Part shown: positions 21,827 to 32,211 of the stretch, in pieces
Layout of the letters: every line of letters starts with the position of its first letter
Numbering within the stretch: the stretch's first letter is position 1
Assembly: GCA_949751835.1 (NCBI GenBank)
Contig: CATKHK010000063.1
Span: 124,001 to 188,000 of the forward strand
Length of the DNA: 64,000 nucleotides
Reading direction: 5' to 3'
Source of the DNA: Blepharisma japonicum
Lineage: Eukaryota; Ciliophora; Heterotrichea; Heterotrichida; Blepharismidae
Made by a program: the position numbers and the translations under genes
The notes under the pieces: generated by a model
Told to the model about the DNA's origin: nothing
Databases searched by the model: none
The model's input: only the letters and a program-made list of their open reading frames with translations

Positions 21827-21874
21827 TTGTAATGTTGATAAACTATTGAAAATTTGCTAAAACTTAATAATAAA

Positions 21875-22135
21875 ATGGTGAAAGTGCTGTATTTCGGCAG
21901 GGTTAGGGAAGATCTGGGGATTTCAGAAGAAAGCTATGAATTTAGTGGAAATTTGAATCTATTGCTAGAGTTAATTAAAGAAAGGCATCAGAATATGGAA
22001 AATTTGATTGAAGGGATGCTTGGCTTCAATAGTGATATTGCAATTGCTAAAAACTTAGAATATTTGACTACGCTTTCAACTGAAATTTCAAATACAGATG
22101 AAATTGCTTTTATTCCTCCTATTAGTGGCGGATAA
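21875..22135 (+). CDS. MOCS2A: molybdopterin synthase small subunit (MOCS2A/MoaD-like)
   Basis: 86 residues from ATG 21875 (MVKVLYFGRVRE); another in-frame ATG-like start lies 21 nt upstream. It is a beta-grasp protein: V-x-V-L-Y-F-G/A-R-x-R-E at the start and a C-terminal PPISGG. The terminal Gly-Gly is adenylated by MOCS3 and thiocarboxylated, then donates sulfur to precursor Z in molybdenum cofactor synthesis with MOCS2B in the cytosol. Length fits the family (80-90). ThiS and Urm1 share the fold and the GG end, but the opening motif favours MoaD. Confidence 0.8.
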   Translation: MVKVLYFGRVREDLGISEESYEFSGNLNLLLELIKERHQNMENLIEGMLGFNSDIAIAKNLEYLTTLSTEISNTDEIAFIPPISGG

Positions 22136-22298
22136 TCTATTTAAAAATGCTTTTTGTTTTTAAAATTAAAAAAATTCCTCAATTTTAGCCTTAAAAAGTA
22201 TAAGTATCACAACATATGCTCTTTACAAAAAACATTTTCAAAATGAATAATATCTTCGAAATCAATAAAATTAATACTTGCATGCTTATAATCTAAAT

Positions 22299-22775
22299 AT
22301 GGAGGAGCATGACAGGCATTTTTATTATCGCTATTACACACAGTGCTTTGTCTTCATCAAGAAAATCTCTTATTTTAGATATGATCAAAAATTGCCTGAA
22401 GCTGAGAGATACGCACTGAGATTTCTAGACGACTATATGAGGGATAAATCATATTTAGGAGGGGTTATTGGTGGAGTTTGTGGATCAGCTGCCTTAGCAG
22501 CAGTATTCTCATTTGGTTTGAAGCCTGATATGAGTATAAAAGTATTTCTTCTCAAGACTTTAATCTGCGTTTACGGCTTTTATAATTTCAAAACCTTCAT
22601 GAATTGGGGAAGTCATTTTTCAATGATGATGTGTATGCCCAGAGTCTTCGAAATTCTAGACACTTTTCCAGCCGAAAATAGCTTTATCAAAACTGAAACA
22701 AAAAAATTTTTTGAAGAACTGGGAAAAGAAGAAAACAAAATCCAAGAAAATAAAGAAATTTCTAATAATAAATAA
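22299..22775 (+). CDS. small two-helix membrane protein, unknown
   Basis: 158 residues from ATG 22299 (MEEHDRHFYYRYYTQC); an in-frame start 21 nt upstream is possible. Two hydrophobic segments occur, a Gly/Ala-rich one (GGVIGGVCGSAALAAVF) and LLKTLICVYGFYNF, with a charged C-terminal tail. The compact size and Gly-rich helix resemble mitochondrial inner-membrane proteins, but there is no family match. Its stop codon lies 2 nt from the stop codon of the convergent TTLL12 gene. Confidence 0.65.
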   Translation: MEEHDRHFYYRYYTQCFVFIKKISYFRYDQKLPEAERYALRFLDDYMRDKSYLGGVIGGVCGSAALAAVFSFGLKPDMSIKVFLLKTLICVYGFYNFKTFMNWGSHFSMMMCMPRVFEILDTFPAENSFIKTETKKFFEELGKEENKIQENKEISNNK

Positions 22776-22777
22776 GC

Positions 22778-25081
22778 TTATAATTCAATTACGCTTTTAG
22801 TTTCATCAAAGAATAAGCATGAAAAAATTTCATTTGCAAATTCAGGGAAATAAGTTACTGCACGCTCACAGTCAGGGCAGAAGTTTACTTCAAGGATATA
22901 TGGCTGCTTGTTTTCATCAAGCATCACATCAAGGCCATAAATGGCTCGAGATTTAGGATTATGCATCTGTGGATGAGAGGCTGCAGCTATTGTGAAGCAT
23001 TCTTTTATTGCTTTGTAAATTGAGTCTTGGACTGGCTTTCATGGAAGGCCATATTGTTGTTCATAGAGCTCTGCAAGCTCAGTGTCCATAATTTTCTTTA
23101 AATTATGTCCTGAATAGTTCATGACTGTAAAATGAGTTTCATATACGGAATCTTGAGAGTATGCAAGTGTAAATGGATTATTTGAAGATCTCACCCAAAA
23201 ACGGTCATAAACATAAACTTTTAATGGGGAAACGCTCTTCAGCAAGACTATAAATCTTAGGTCGAATTTTTTCCCGTTAATGAGTAAAGGTCTGGTAAGG
23301 TATTTTTGGCAAATTTTAGGGCCAGTTTCCATAACTTTTATTATTGAATCTAAACTGTTTGTGATCCAAGTATCAAGACTTCTAGACATGTTGATTGGTT
23401 TTAGGATTCAATGGTTGTCTTCGCCATTGTCTTTTCTTTTAAAATATTCTCCCATTAAAGCTGGGAGCTCTTTATCAAGATCAAAGGTTAAAGGAAGCCA
23501 ATTTACTTTGGCATTTTGCTGGATTGTTTTTGCTAATTGGTTTTTCATGACTAAGCAGCCCTCATAAGGAAATTGGTTTATAAAGAGATCAGGAGAGAAT
23601 GGGTATTCTTTTTGGTCTCCAATAAACAACTGTCCACGTATCCACAGGACATTTGCATCTTCTGGCTCACTGATTACGAACCTTGGGTCAGTTAGTGATC
23701 TTTTAAAGAAATCAAGGTTTGTAGCAAATTTTAGAGGAATTTCAAAAACTTCAGCACCGCCGCTATTTTTTTCAATCTCTACAGGCGAATTCGTCCCTAA
23801 AGATTTCAACCATTTTTGATATTGAGTATCAATAGGTTCTCTTGGGATTTTGTACCATAAATAAAGTCGGTAGGACCTAAACTGTTCTTCGCTGATCCCT
23901 AGCAAGTAATTTCTTGTTATTACATCTCCTTCCAAAGCTGGAGTTATAGGTCATAACAGAGAGTATGAAATAGACTCACCTTGAGGAGGAATGTATAAGA
24001 AAGGAGCTAAAGCGAAGTTAGGCATATCACTATGAGAAATGGAGCACCCAAATTCATCAAGAATATACCACACTGAAGTTTCATCATATTGAGAAGATGT
24101 GGCCAATCTATAAGTGCCAAAGAATTTCCATAGCTTTTCTATTACTAAATCTACTTGGCTAGGCTTGCCTTTAACTGCATCATTCCCATTTAAATATTTG
24201 AGATTTGGGAACTCATCTAAAGTGTTTCATATCAATTCTTCATAATTTCTATCAATTTTTAAAATTTTATATTTGTTTATCGCTACTAGCCATTCATTAG
24301 TAATCACATTTCCTGTCATATCAATAGAAAACGCGTTTGGTATCTTTTTAAGAATTTCTGGGTCAATTCTGTTGATTTGTCTATCGGAAAAATCTATGTG
24401 CGTAATGGCAGTTAAATCTAAGGTATTTCCTAAGTATTGCAAAGCCCATACTCCAGCGTTTTTTGTCAATTTTGAGTTCAGAATCTCGATATTTTTATAG
24501 TTATTCTCAATAAACTCGAAAAGTTCTGACTCGTTCTCACTAATTGGATTTTCATTGAGCCACAAAGCTTTTAAGCCACCTAAAACATTCTCAAATTGGC
24601 TGAACTCGGTAAAATTATTGCCCCACAAACTCAGCATCAAAATTCCAGGCATTATTGTAGGTATTTCATCAATTCCTTGATTTTCAATATCCATCGAGTA
24701 TGTCTGAAAGACTCCTGGCTTTTTTTCTTCCTGAATCCCAGGAATTTCCATCTTTTCTGGAATAATTCTTGCAATTCCTTCAAGTCTTTCCAATAACCTT
24801 TCATTAGTGCTTATTGTGGCCCTCATATCAGTTAGCCTTGTGCTCCACGCATGATCTATCAGAAAAACATTAGAAAAAGGATGCAAATCGCGTGTAAGCA
24901 TTACTTCTTGGCCTGTAATTTCGTCATACTCATTTGCTTTTTGCATAATTTTGAAGAAATCCCCAGTGTCAAAAATTTCACTTGTGAGTTTTTGATACAA
25001 AAGTGGGAAAATTTCTTCAGGGAAATTCATCCCAAATAGCTGAATTCTATGTTTTTCTAAAAAATCAGCAAACCCTGCCAT
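22778..25081 (-). CDS. TTLL12: TTLL12-like tubulin-tyrosine-ligase-like protein
   Basis: 767 residues when several TGA codons are read as Trp. The N-terminal half includes LRR-like stretches (LMLSLWGNNFTEF, LKALWLNENPIS, ITHIDFSDRQINRID) and the dimer-like region typical of TTLL12. The C-terminal half is a TTL/ATP-grasp domain: KYLTRPLLINGKKFDLRFIV, VYVYDRFWVRSS, and the metal-site segment AIYGLDVMLDE...PYILEVNFCPDC. TTLL12 proteins are an unusual TTL branch with a SET-like region and uncertain ligase activity, linked to tubulin and histone modification. Human TTLL12 is 644 residues. The E-x-N metal ligand pair is intact here. Confidence 0.8.
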
Positions 25082-25175
25082 TTTAATAATAAAAATTCTG
25101 GCATTATAGTGAGCCTTAACGATTTTATAAAATTAAAATGAAAACAAATAATTAAGAGGGAAGTCTTCTATTAGA

Positions 25176-25610
25176 CTATAACTTTCTTTCTCTTTGTAAC
25201 TCGAGGAGTGGCTCAAAGTATTTTTTGTCCTTTAGGAAGTGTGCAAATGTATAAGCTAACAGGAGATCATAAGTGATGAAGAAAGTCCAGAACCTAAAGT
25301 TTTGTTGATACGGGTAAGTCCTGTAAGGAATATTCATAAAGCTTTTCTTGGCTGGCGATTTGTTTGTGAGCCAAGTAGCCACTGGTATGGCGAGAATAGA
25401 TCCTAACAAGAATTTTGACCAGTAACCAAAACGATATTTGGTTATACGGTCATCATAATCTTGCAAGTAGTGTCTTGATGGGTCAGGGGCATAGTTTCGA
25501 TGGCGAAATTTACGATTCCTGAGATCCCACTCCAAATCATCAAGGTATTTGAGTTCTTGCTCACGAGTTGGCACAGGAGGTATATAGTCTGAAGATTGGT
25601 TTTCAGCCAT
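25176..25610 (-). CDS. small membrane protein, possibly mitochondrial
   Basis: 144 residues. The first 65 residues are charged and Tyr/Arg-rich (YLDDLEWDLRNRKFRHRNYAPDPSRHY). Two hydrophobic segments follow (FLLGSILAIPVATWL and FWTFFITYDLLLAYTFAHFL), then a charged tail. Size and layout are like accessory respiratory-complex subunits, many of which are lineage-specific in ciliates, but I cannot identify a family. It starts 94 nt upstream of no shared promoter: the TTLL12 gene lies on the same strand downstream. Confidence 0.65.
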   Translation of the reverse strand: MAENQSSDYIPPVPTREQELKYLDDLEWDLRNRKFRHRNYAPDPSRHYLQDYDDRITKYRFGYWSKFLLGSILAIPVATWLTNKSPAKKSFMNIPYRTYPYQQNFRFWTFFITYDLLLAYTFAHFLKDKKYFEPLLELQRERKL

Positions 25611-26170
25611 TATTTATAAGAAAATTAAAGTAAATGTCCAGGAATTTGAAATACTGAACTTTGACTCATCTCTTTAAATTTTTTATATTTTTCAATAAAG
25701 TAACAGCTTTGGGACTAAGTAAAAGAATTTTCATAATAAAGGGAGACAGCGAATTATAATTTATAATCATATGTGATATGAGTAAGCTCTAAAAGCTTAT
25801 GAGGGATTTAAATAAATTATGACTTTAATTTTCACCAGTAATTCAAACTAAATGATGTCATAAATGGCTGGGGAAAAATTATTCTTTTTATACCAAATTA
25901 GGATTATATTAAATAATTTTATAACAGATTATTCAGAGAGAAAAACTAAACTCACAAATATCAATACTTATTTCTCATAACTTAAGATATTTTTTTTGAA
26001 AATTATGTGAATGCAATAATTTATTTTAAAAAATATAACTGTTATTGCAATAAAGCATTTTACTTTAAAAGTAGCCTTATTATTTGTGGAATTGCTAAAT
26101 AGTATGTTAAAGAAATTCTTGAAAAAATAGGAAAATTGCAATCCTTTATGTTAAACTCAAAATAAGTAAT
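25611..26170. other. AT-rich intergenic region
   Basis: 560 nt between the 5' end of one minus-strand gene and the stop of the DDX52 gene. It has long A/T runs and no open frame, RNA or repeat that I can support. Confidence 0.6.
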
Positions 26171-27634
26171 TTAATTTATTTCTGTTGAATTTTCATTCTT
26201 CCCTTCATTCTTTTTCTTTTTTGCCATAAATCTTCTAAGGGATCTTGTGAACTTTGGTTTTCTCATTATAGTTTCTCTTTTAACTGGCTTTTTCTCTAGC
26301 TCTCTCCTTTCCTTTCTTGTCGGTGCTCTAAGCTGTAGCATTCATTCAGGAATTTCAGCTCCAGACCTCTTCATAAGATTAACAATCATTCTTATATAAG
26401 GTGCATCTTCAAACGTATAAAACGTCACTGCTTTTGCTTCTCTTCCTGCTCGCCCTGCTCTTCCAACTCTGTGTATATAGCCTACAACACTTTGTGGGAA
26501 ATCATAATTTATAACCAAGTTCACTCCACGAAAATCAATTCCTCTTGCAATTAAATCTGTACATATAAGAATCCAAATAGTTCCAATTCTGAAGTTTTTG
26601 ACAACAATATCTCTTTGTGCATCATTCATCCCTGCATGGATCATCCCAACCCTTAAATTATCATTTTTCAGCTCTCTAAACAGCTCTTTAGCTCTTTCTT
26701 TGGACTGTGTAAATATTAAGACAGGTGGTATCAATTCTCCATCTTGTACCATTTGTCTCAGTGCTATTAGCTTGCCTAGTTCATTGGAACAAAATGTTAG
26801 CTTCTGCTCCAAAGTACTAACGGTTGTGTTTTTCATCCCAACAATAATTTTGATTGGGTTAATAAGCATGGCTTTCGCAACTATTTCGACTGTAGGAAGC
26901 ATGGTAGCTGAAAACATCATTTTTACTTGATTTTTTCGTGTGCATTTTTTTAAAATTGTGTCAATTTGATCAAGGTAACCCATGTCGAAAAGTTGGTCTG
27001 ACTCATCAAGAATAATGTATTGAACAGATTTTAAAGTATCAGAATCAAGCTTGTGAACCAATAATAATGGGGTTGTCACTATAATATCATAATTACTTCG
27101 CCATTCCTTTGGCTCTGGGGATTTTTTCGATAATAAATGTATACGTAAATTTGTTCCTTCGCTTAAAACCAAAATTTCTTTATAAAGTTGCCTTGCTAAC
27201 TCTTTTGTCGGGCCAATAATCAGCGCTCTTAATCTTTTTGGCTTTTTTAGTAGCGAAATCAGCGGCAAAGCAAAGCTTAATGTTTTGCCTGTCCCAGTGG
27301 GAGCAATTGCAATCAAATCTCTTTTATTAAGAATGCAAGGAATCGCTTGCATTTGGACAGGAGTTAAATTTTCATAAAGTTCCCCTATTACCTTTTGTGT
27401 GTTTTCTGGAAAATCATAGGAATTAAAAATTTCCTCAAAGCTTTTCAATGGTTCTGGAATATCAGAGCCATCTGCTGAAATATGGAATTCCTTTCTGACA
27501 TCATCGGTTTGAGGGCTCGAAACTTCAGTTTTTATCTTTTTATATGGCTCAGATTGTTTAAACAGTGCAATGTCACTGCCAAACCTTTTCCTATCAAATG
27601 AGGTCCCGTCCTTTAGAATGCTAAAAACATCCAT
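26171..27634 (-). CDS. DDX52: DEAD-box RNA helicase DDX52/Rok1
   Basis: 487 residues. All helicase motifs are present: Q motif with TPVQMQAIP, APTGTGKT (Walker A), PTKELARQLY, TTPLLL, DESD as the DEAD box, SAT, a RGIDF block and HRVGRAGRAG. The DESD box, the INYDFPQSVVGYIHR segment and the C-terminus after the domain (EIPEWMLQLR...KKPVKRETI) match DDX52/Rok1, which acts in 18S rRNA processing and small-subunit assembly in the nucleolus. The last 57 residues follow a TGA read as Trp; this tail fits the family and would be lost under the standard code. It is head-to-head with the GPATCH4-like gene, only 40 nt between starts. Confidence 0.9.
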
Positions 27635-27674
27635 ATTATAAGTTCTGATATAAATCCATTAATAATTCTGTAAG

Positions 27675-27980
27675 ATGTCCAGAAAGTATCTTGATCGACT
27701 TACAGAAGGCTCCATGGTCAGCTCCGAAAAGGTCAAATCTAAATTCGGCGAGAAAATGCTGAAGAAGATGGGCTGGAAAGAAGGAGAAGGCCTAGGAAAA
27801 CACAAAACTGGAGAAGTCGAGCCTATTCAGGTCAGGAAAAGGAAAGAAAACCTCGGAGTAGGTGGAGAAGCTACGACAAAGGCAAAGTGGAACCACAACT
27901 GGTGGGAGGAACTCTTCAATGACACAGTTAAGAACATTAAAGTTGACATTCCTAGAAAAAGAATAAAAGTAGAAAGTTAA
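27675..27980 (+). CDS. G-patch protein, GPATCH4-like
   Basis: 101 residues. A G-patch lies at about 22-68: KFGEKMLKKMGWKEGEGLGK with later glycines GVGGE. It is followed by NHNWWEELFNDTVKNIKV, which matches the N-H-W-W-N-E-L-F-N-K-T segment of human GPATCH4. G-patch motifs activate DEAH helicases; GPATCH4 is nucleolar and works with DHX15 in snRNA/rRNA modification. Human GPATCH4 has a long basic tail absent here. PINX1 is the alternative but lacks the WW segment. The shared divergent promoter with DDX52 would suit co-expression for ribosome biogenesis. Confidence 0.75.
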   Translation: MSRKYLDRLTEGSMVSSEKVKSKFGEKMLKKMGWKEGEGLGKHKTGEVEPIQVRKRKENLGVGGEATTKAKWNHNWWEELFNDTVKNIKVDIPRKRIKVES

Positions 27981-28076
27981 CCATAACTTTAACGATTTTT
28001 ACTACGTCATTTCGAGGTTTTGGTTGGTTTTCGATAAAAGTCTGCATAATCCCATTTTACATTTTATATTTAATTC

Positions 28077-28739
28077 ATGTCTATTTATAGTGGATTTGCA
28101 ACAAGAAACCTTGAAACAGCATATAATAATGGAGTGTGTAACCTTATTCAGCTTATTCAAACGAACCTATTATATCTATTAAAAGGAGGTATCTTATAAT
28201 CAGAGCCTATTGATACTGTTCTTTTAGCAGCCTCATTCACAAAAACTTATAGAGAACTAAAACGTCTGGAAAAAAGAAAGCATCTCATGCCTAATTTCAC
28301 GTCCTACTGCAGCGATATTGCTCTTTATTTTGGTACTATGGTAGTTTCTATGCAGGACAAGCCATTATCACAAGGAGGGTCTTCTGTAAGCTCAATTACA
28401 AGGAAAGAGTTTGATGCCCAAGTTTTTAATGATTCCTTTAGTTTTGAAGAAAGGAAGCATAGATTCACGCCCGTTCATTTAGCGTCAGAATTAGAACCAG
28501 TTACAGAAAAAAGGAGTTTAAAAAGAAGAGTTATGTCAAAAGACACATTAACTAGAAAAGAATCAGAACCAAGACTTTCAGGCTCTCCACTTGGTAGAGA
28601 TATTTATCCTTTGTCTTTAAAAACTCCACAACCTTATAAATCACAGAAATTTAAATCGTTTAAACCCGAAAAAGCTTCACAAATATATCAGCAACGAGCA
28701 TTTCTCAAGCTAAATAAAGAACTTGAAAGTTTAACTTAA
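28077..28739 (+). CDS. basic protein of unknown function
   Basis: 215 residues from two exons (28077-28188, 28204-28739). The N-terminal 90 residues look helical and folded (MSIYSGFATRNLETAYNNG...), while the remainder is Ser/Lys/Arg-rich and probably disordered. The upstream exon is supported by a proper 15-nt intron and in-frame joining at KGE|PIDT. If that were wrong the start would be ATG 28287. No family is recognised. Confidence 0.65.
28189..28203 (+). other. 15-nt intron with CAG acceptor
   Basis: GTATCTTATAATCAG, phase 1. It is the only intron here ending CAG rather than TAG; it contains an in-frame TAA if retained. Confidence 0.65.
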
Positions 28740-28783
28740 GGCATAATAAGTGATAATTTATTTGCCAAGATAATTTAACTAAC

Positions 28784-30349
28784 TTATTTATTATTGTCTA
28801 TCTCTTTCTCGACATACCTGTAAACATGTCCAGAAGGCGTATAAACGTACTTCTCAACAGGTATAAAGGTCTCACGATTGAATAGCAAGAAAAGATATTT
28901 CAGTGTCTTGGTCAATAAAGAGTCTGGCATAACACCTGACAACTCCATATTGGTTTTAAGATTGCTATACCCATAAGGAGCTCTGCATTTCTCGACTATT
29001 TGAGTGTAAACAAAGTAAGCAGCTTTTCTATACATTTCATCACTGGTCAATCTAAATAAATGTAAAAGTCCATCAAAAATATCAGGGAGGATACTAAAGC
29101 CTTTTTCTTCAAACTCCATCCCTTGCCTGGTAAACTGGACATAATTAGGAGCTAAATTGTTTGGAGAGTCTAAGTACATATGAATGCAAGTTTCCATAAG
29201 TCTTTTGGCTAAAATTACTTCTGAAGCATTGTAGCCTAAAAGCTTGTTTTCGATAGCTAGTTGTCCTGCAAACGCACAGGTAGCTTGATGCATCCTATAG
29301 TTGTGCTCAGGTCTGTCCATTCCTCTGGAAGCTATAAAAAGCTCTCCTTTTTCAGTTTGTAGAGTTAGGTTTCTGATGATAAAGTTTTTGTTTTTATCAT
29401 ACATTTCTTTGATATTTAATGCTGTTCTATTAGATAGTATCCATGCATTAAATAGATTTCGTTGAATATGGACACTGTCTTGGTCCATTGTGAAAGGTCC
29501 GACAAATTTCAAAATATCGAATTTAAAGTCTTGGCTTTGTAAATAAACAGGTAAGTACTCGTGAAGAATCTTTTTCTCATTAAGAAGATTTTCAAATTTG
29601 GCAGTGATATTAAGAAATCTTTCATCGCCAGTGTATTTGTATAGTAATAAAGCTTCAGCTTGATTTGAAATATCAGAAACCTTCATGTTTCCATGGCTTA
29701 AAGTCCCTTCTTTTTTGACAGGATCATAGCTATCAAAAGGAAGGTATTCTTTATAGCTAAAAATTTCAGGCATTAGCTCGCCAGCTTCTTTTGCTTTAGC
29801 TAGTAATCCATCTTTATCACTAACATAAAATCCTCCTAATAATCCGCCTATCACGTCTTTTACATAGTCTGCAGTCTTAAAGTTCCCCTTGGGTAGAACT
29901 CCTTCTTTTTCCACTATTTTTAAGGCTTCCTCAAAAAGTTCTTCAGTCCCCATCAAATAAAGAGTATCTAAATTTGCAAAAAACATATGAGAAATCCCTC
30001 CTTTAGGGTTTTCCCCTGCCCCTGTAACAGGGTTCATGGTATCATTTCCTAAGGCTAACGTGATGTATTTTTTCCAAATATAATTAAAATCCCTCACAAA
30101 TTCAAATGTTCTCCCTTCTAGAAAAGTCACATATGTAGAGTAGGCGAAATCATTAAGATCCCGCTTCATGCATTGAGACTGATACTTATCCCAGGAATTC
30201 ACATATTCTCTTATCACTGGACGTTTGCAAAAGTGCTCATGATATTTATCGTCTTCAAAAGATTTGTAGATCAGTTGTTCAAGATCTCCTTCAAGCTTTC
30301 TGACAGATCCAAAGGCAAAAGGTAGTAGAACAAGCAGAAAAAGCGCCAT
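28784..30349 (-). CDS. GH47 (EDEM/alpha-mannosidase-like) protein, possibly inactive
   Basis: 521 residues with a signal peptide (MALFLLVLLPFAFG) and no membrane anchor, so ER lumen or secretion. GH47 landmarks include LDTLYLMGTEELFEEAL, VIGGLLGGFYVSDKD, SNQAEALLLYKYTGDERFL and LPDIFDGLLHLFRLTSDEMYRKAAYFVYTQI. The family trims alpha-1,2-mannose from N-glycans for ER quality control. Aligning by eye, the three acidic catalytic positions are changed: Glu of the F-E-T-x-I-R segment is Asp (D161), the Asp of M-D-H-L-V-C-F is His (MHQATCAF), and the Glu of L-R-P-E is Asp. It may be a lectin-like or altered relative. Length fits the family. Confidence 0.75.
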   Translation of the reverse strand: MALFLLVLLPFAFGSVRKLEGDLEQLIYKSFEDDKYHEHFCKRPVIREYVNSWDKYQSQCMKRDLNDFAYSTYVTFLEGRTFEFVRDFNYIWKKYITLALGNDTMNPVTGAGENPKGGISHMFFANLDTLYLMGTEELFEEALKIVEKEGVLPKGNFKTADYVKDVIGGLLGGFYVSDKDGLLAKAKEAGELMPEIFSYKEYLPFDSYDPVKKEGTLSHGNMKVSDISNQAEALLLYKYTGDERFLNITAKFENLLNEKKILHEYLPVYLQSQDFKFDILKFVGPFTMDQDSVHIQRNLFNAWILSNRTALNIKEMYDKNKNFIIRNLTLQTEKGELFIASRGMDRPEHNYRMHQATCAFAGQLAIENKLLGYNASEVILAKRLMETCIHMYLDSPNNLAPNYVQFTRQGMEFEEKGFSILPDIFDGLLHLFRLTSDEMYRKAAYFVYTQIVEKCRAPYGYSNLKTNMELSGVMPDSLLTKTLKYLFLLFNRETFIPVEKYVYTPSGHVYRYVEKEIDNNK

Positions 30350-30377
30350 TTATAACACGTGTTAAATTGAACAATTA

Positions 30378-31898
30378 TTAGTTTATGTGACGTAAATCTA
30401 TCGTTACAGAGTTGTCTTTAGAGATGTCAGATTTTGTGGGCTGGTAAACTGTAGAGTCTTGGTCTATGTACTCAAACATCTCAATAGTCTTGGACTTGAA
30501 TTTTTCTAAAGCAATTGGGAGGTTCGAAGGGGTAAAGTCATGAAGAGCGACTTCTCCTTGGACTTGATATAGAAGTCTGGTCAGAATTCCTGAGAGCTGA
30601 GATAGTAGGCTTTCTTGACGCTTTATGCGCTCTATGGTCAGTTCTCGATGCTTTTCTGTGTCTTCTATTTTTTTGAGGATTTGAGATTCATAGTCTATTT
30701 TAGGCTCAACCCAGCAATTAAGTTTAGTTTTATTGCAGGTGCTTTTTAGTTGCTCCAGCTCTTTTCTTTTGTTTTCAATTTTAGATTCTAGATCAGCTTT
30801 TGAGTTATTTAAAGCAGCTGATGTTTCTTTAAGTTGATTGTAATAATCTGAGATTTCTTCGATGGAATTTACTTTTGCATGCTTTTTCAGCTGGCTGAAT
30901 ACAAGGTCTTGCCTTTTAATATAATCCAGGCAAGAGTTAAATTCAGCTTCAAGTTGCTCTTGGTCGTTTACTTTTTCCAAATCAATTTCAAGCTCCTGAA
31001 TTTGCATTTCTTTTTCATTGACTTTATTTTTTATTCCATTCTGAATTTGCTGCTTCTTCAGGAATTCTTCTATAAGCTTTTTTTCTTCATACTCATTAAT
31101 AAAATTGTCTTTTTTATTTATTGCAATTTCTTTCTTTTCTTTTGAGTTTTCTACAAATCGTTCTGTTTTTAGTCCGACTTTTCTAGTGTAAGCTTCATAT
31201 CTTCGCCTTTCAGCTGTATATTCTTGGATTTTGATAATGACTTCTTCTTTTTCTTCTTTTATTTTCCTTATGGTTTCTTTGATGTTTTTAATACTGTTTT
31301 GCCTTTGAGATATCATATAATTTAGACTAGCTTTAATCAAAGCTGTCTCATTATAATCCTCTCTTGCAGCTTCAATTTTAGCTTTTAATTCTTCTGCTAC
31401 ATTTTCCATCCTTTCCCCTTCTTTTGCCATAGTTAAATTTGTAATGATTTGCAGTTTTAAAGTTTTAAGTTCATCTTCTTTTAATTTTTTCAGAAAAAAC
31501 AGCTTGTTTAGTGCTCTTTTTTTATATTCTACATCATTACCAAGTGTGCATGCGAAATCTTGTGAGCTTTTGCTTTTTTCTAATTTTTTGATGGTTTCGA
31601 TTAATTCTTTTGGATTTGAATATAAGTTTCCTAGTCTTTCTGTAACAGACTGATCAATAGTTTGTAAAAGCTGGCTGGTGCTTTGGTTGCCGTAGCTTTG
31701 TGGTCTCAGGTTTGATTTAGAGCGAAGTCTTGTGCTTTGGGAACTGCTGATCCGAGAGGATTTCGGACTTGCTGTTTTTTGTCGAGCTATTAATGATAAC
31801 TTGGGAAGCCTAGTGATTGCTCTTCTGATTGCTTGAGCTGAATTTTGCTGCTCTTGATTTATTTGAGTTAATGAAAATGTTTCAGATTGCTCATACAT
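30378..31898 (-). CDS. long coiled-coil protein
   Basis: 506 residues in one exon. The first 80 residues are Ser/Arg/Gln-rich and disordered. Residues 95-440 are almost continuous coiled coil (runs of K/E with regular I/L). The C-terminus has a short conserved-looking helix pair (LSQLSGILTRLLYQVQGEV and LPIALEKFKSKTIEMFEYI). The layout is like outer-dynein-arm docking or other axonemal coiled-coil proteins, but sequence similarity of coiled coils is not decisive, so I do not assign a name. It sits 28 nt upstream of the GH47 gene on the same strand. Confidence 0.7.
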   Translation of the reverse strand: MYEQSETFSLTQINQEQQNSAQAIRRAITRLPKLSLIARQKTASPKSSRISSSQSTRLRSKSNLRPQSYGNQSTSQLLQTIDQSVTERLGNLYSNPKELIETIKKLEKSKSSQDFACTLGNDVEYKKRALNKLFFLKKLKEDELKTLKLQIITNLTMAKEGERMENVAEELKAKIEAAREDYNETALIKASLNYMISQRQNSIKNIKETIRKIKEEKEEVIIKIQEYTAERRRYEAYTRKVGLKTERFVENSKEKKEIAINKKDNFINEYEEKKLIEEFLKKQQIQNGIKNKVNEKEMQIQELEIDLEKVNDQEQLEAEFNSCLDYIKRQDLVFSQLKKHAKVNSIEEISDYYNQLKETSAALNNSKADLESKIENKRKELEQLKSTCNKTKLNCWVEPKIDYESQILKKIEDTEKHRELTIERIKRQESLLSQLSGILTRLLYQVQGEVALHDFTPSNLPIALEKFKSKTIEMFEYIDQDSTVYQPTKSDISKDNSVTIDLRHIN

Positions 31899-32211
31899 TT
31901 ATTAATCGCCTTATTATTAGCTTCAAATAATTCAATGTGTATACTCATTTAAATATTTAAGATTTAAAATTCGATAAGACAATTGCTTAATTTCCTCAAC
32001 AGAAATGAATGAGATTCAAAAATATTAATTTATAATAACTGTGAGACTAACTTAAATTGTAAATTTGATTTACCAATTCATGGAATCTTTCATAATTAAA
32101 TTTCACAATTGGTGTTAATAGGCCTATTTGTGATTACCTTATATGTAATTTTTATTCTTATGTATTTTCTATATAGATAAATTACTCTCCAAATTAACTT
32201 AGTTGAATATT
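31899..32211. other. AT-rich divergent intergenic region
   Basis: 313 nt between the coiled-coil gene start (minus) and the NT-C2 gene start (plus); presumably holds both promoters. No distinct motif is seen. Confidence 0.5.
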
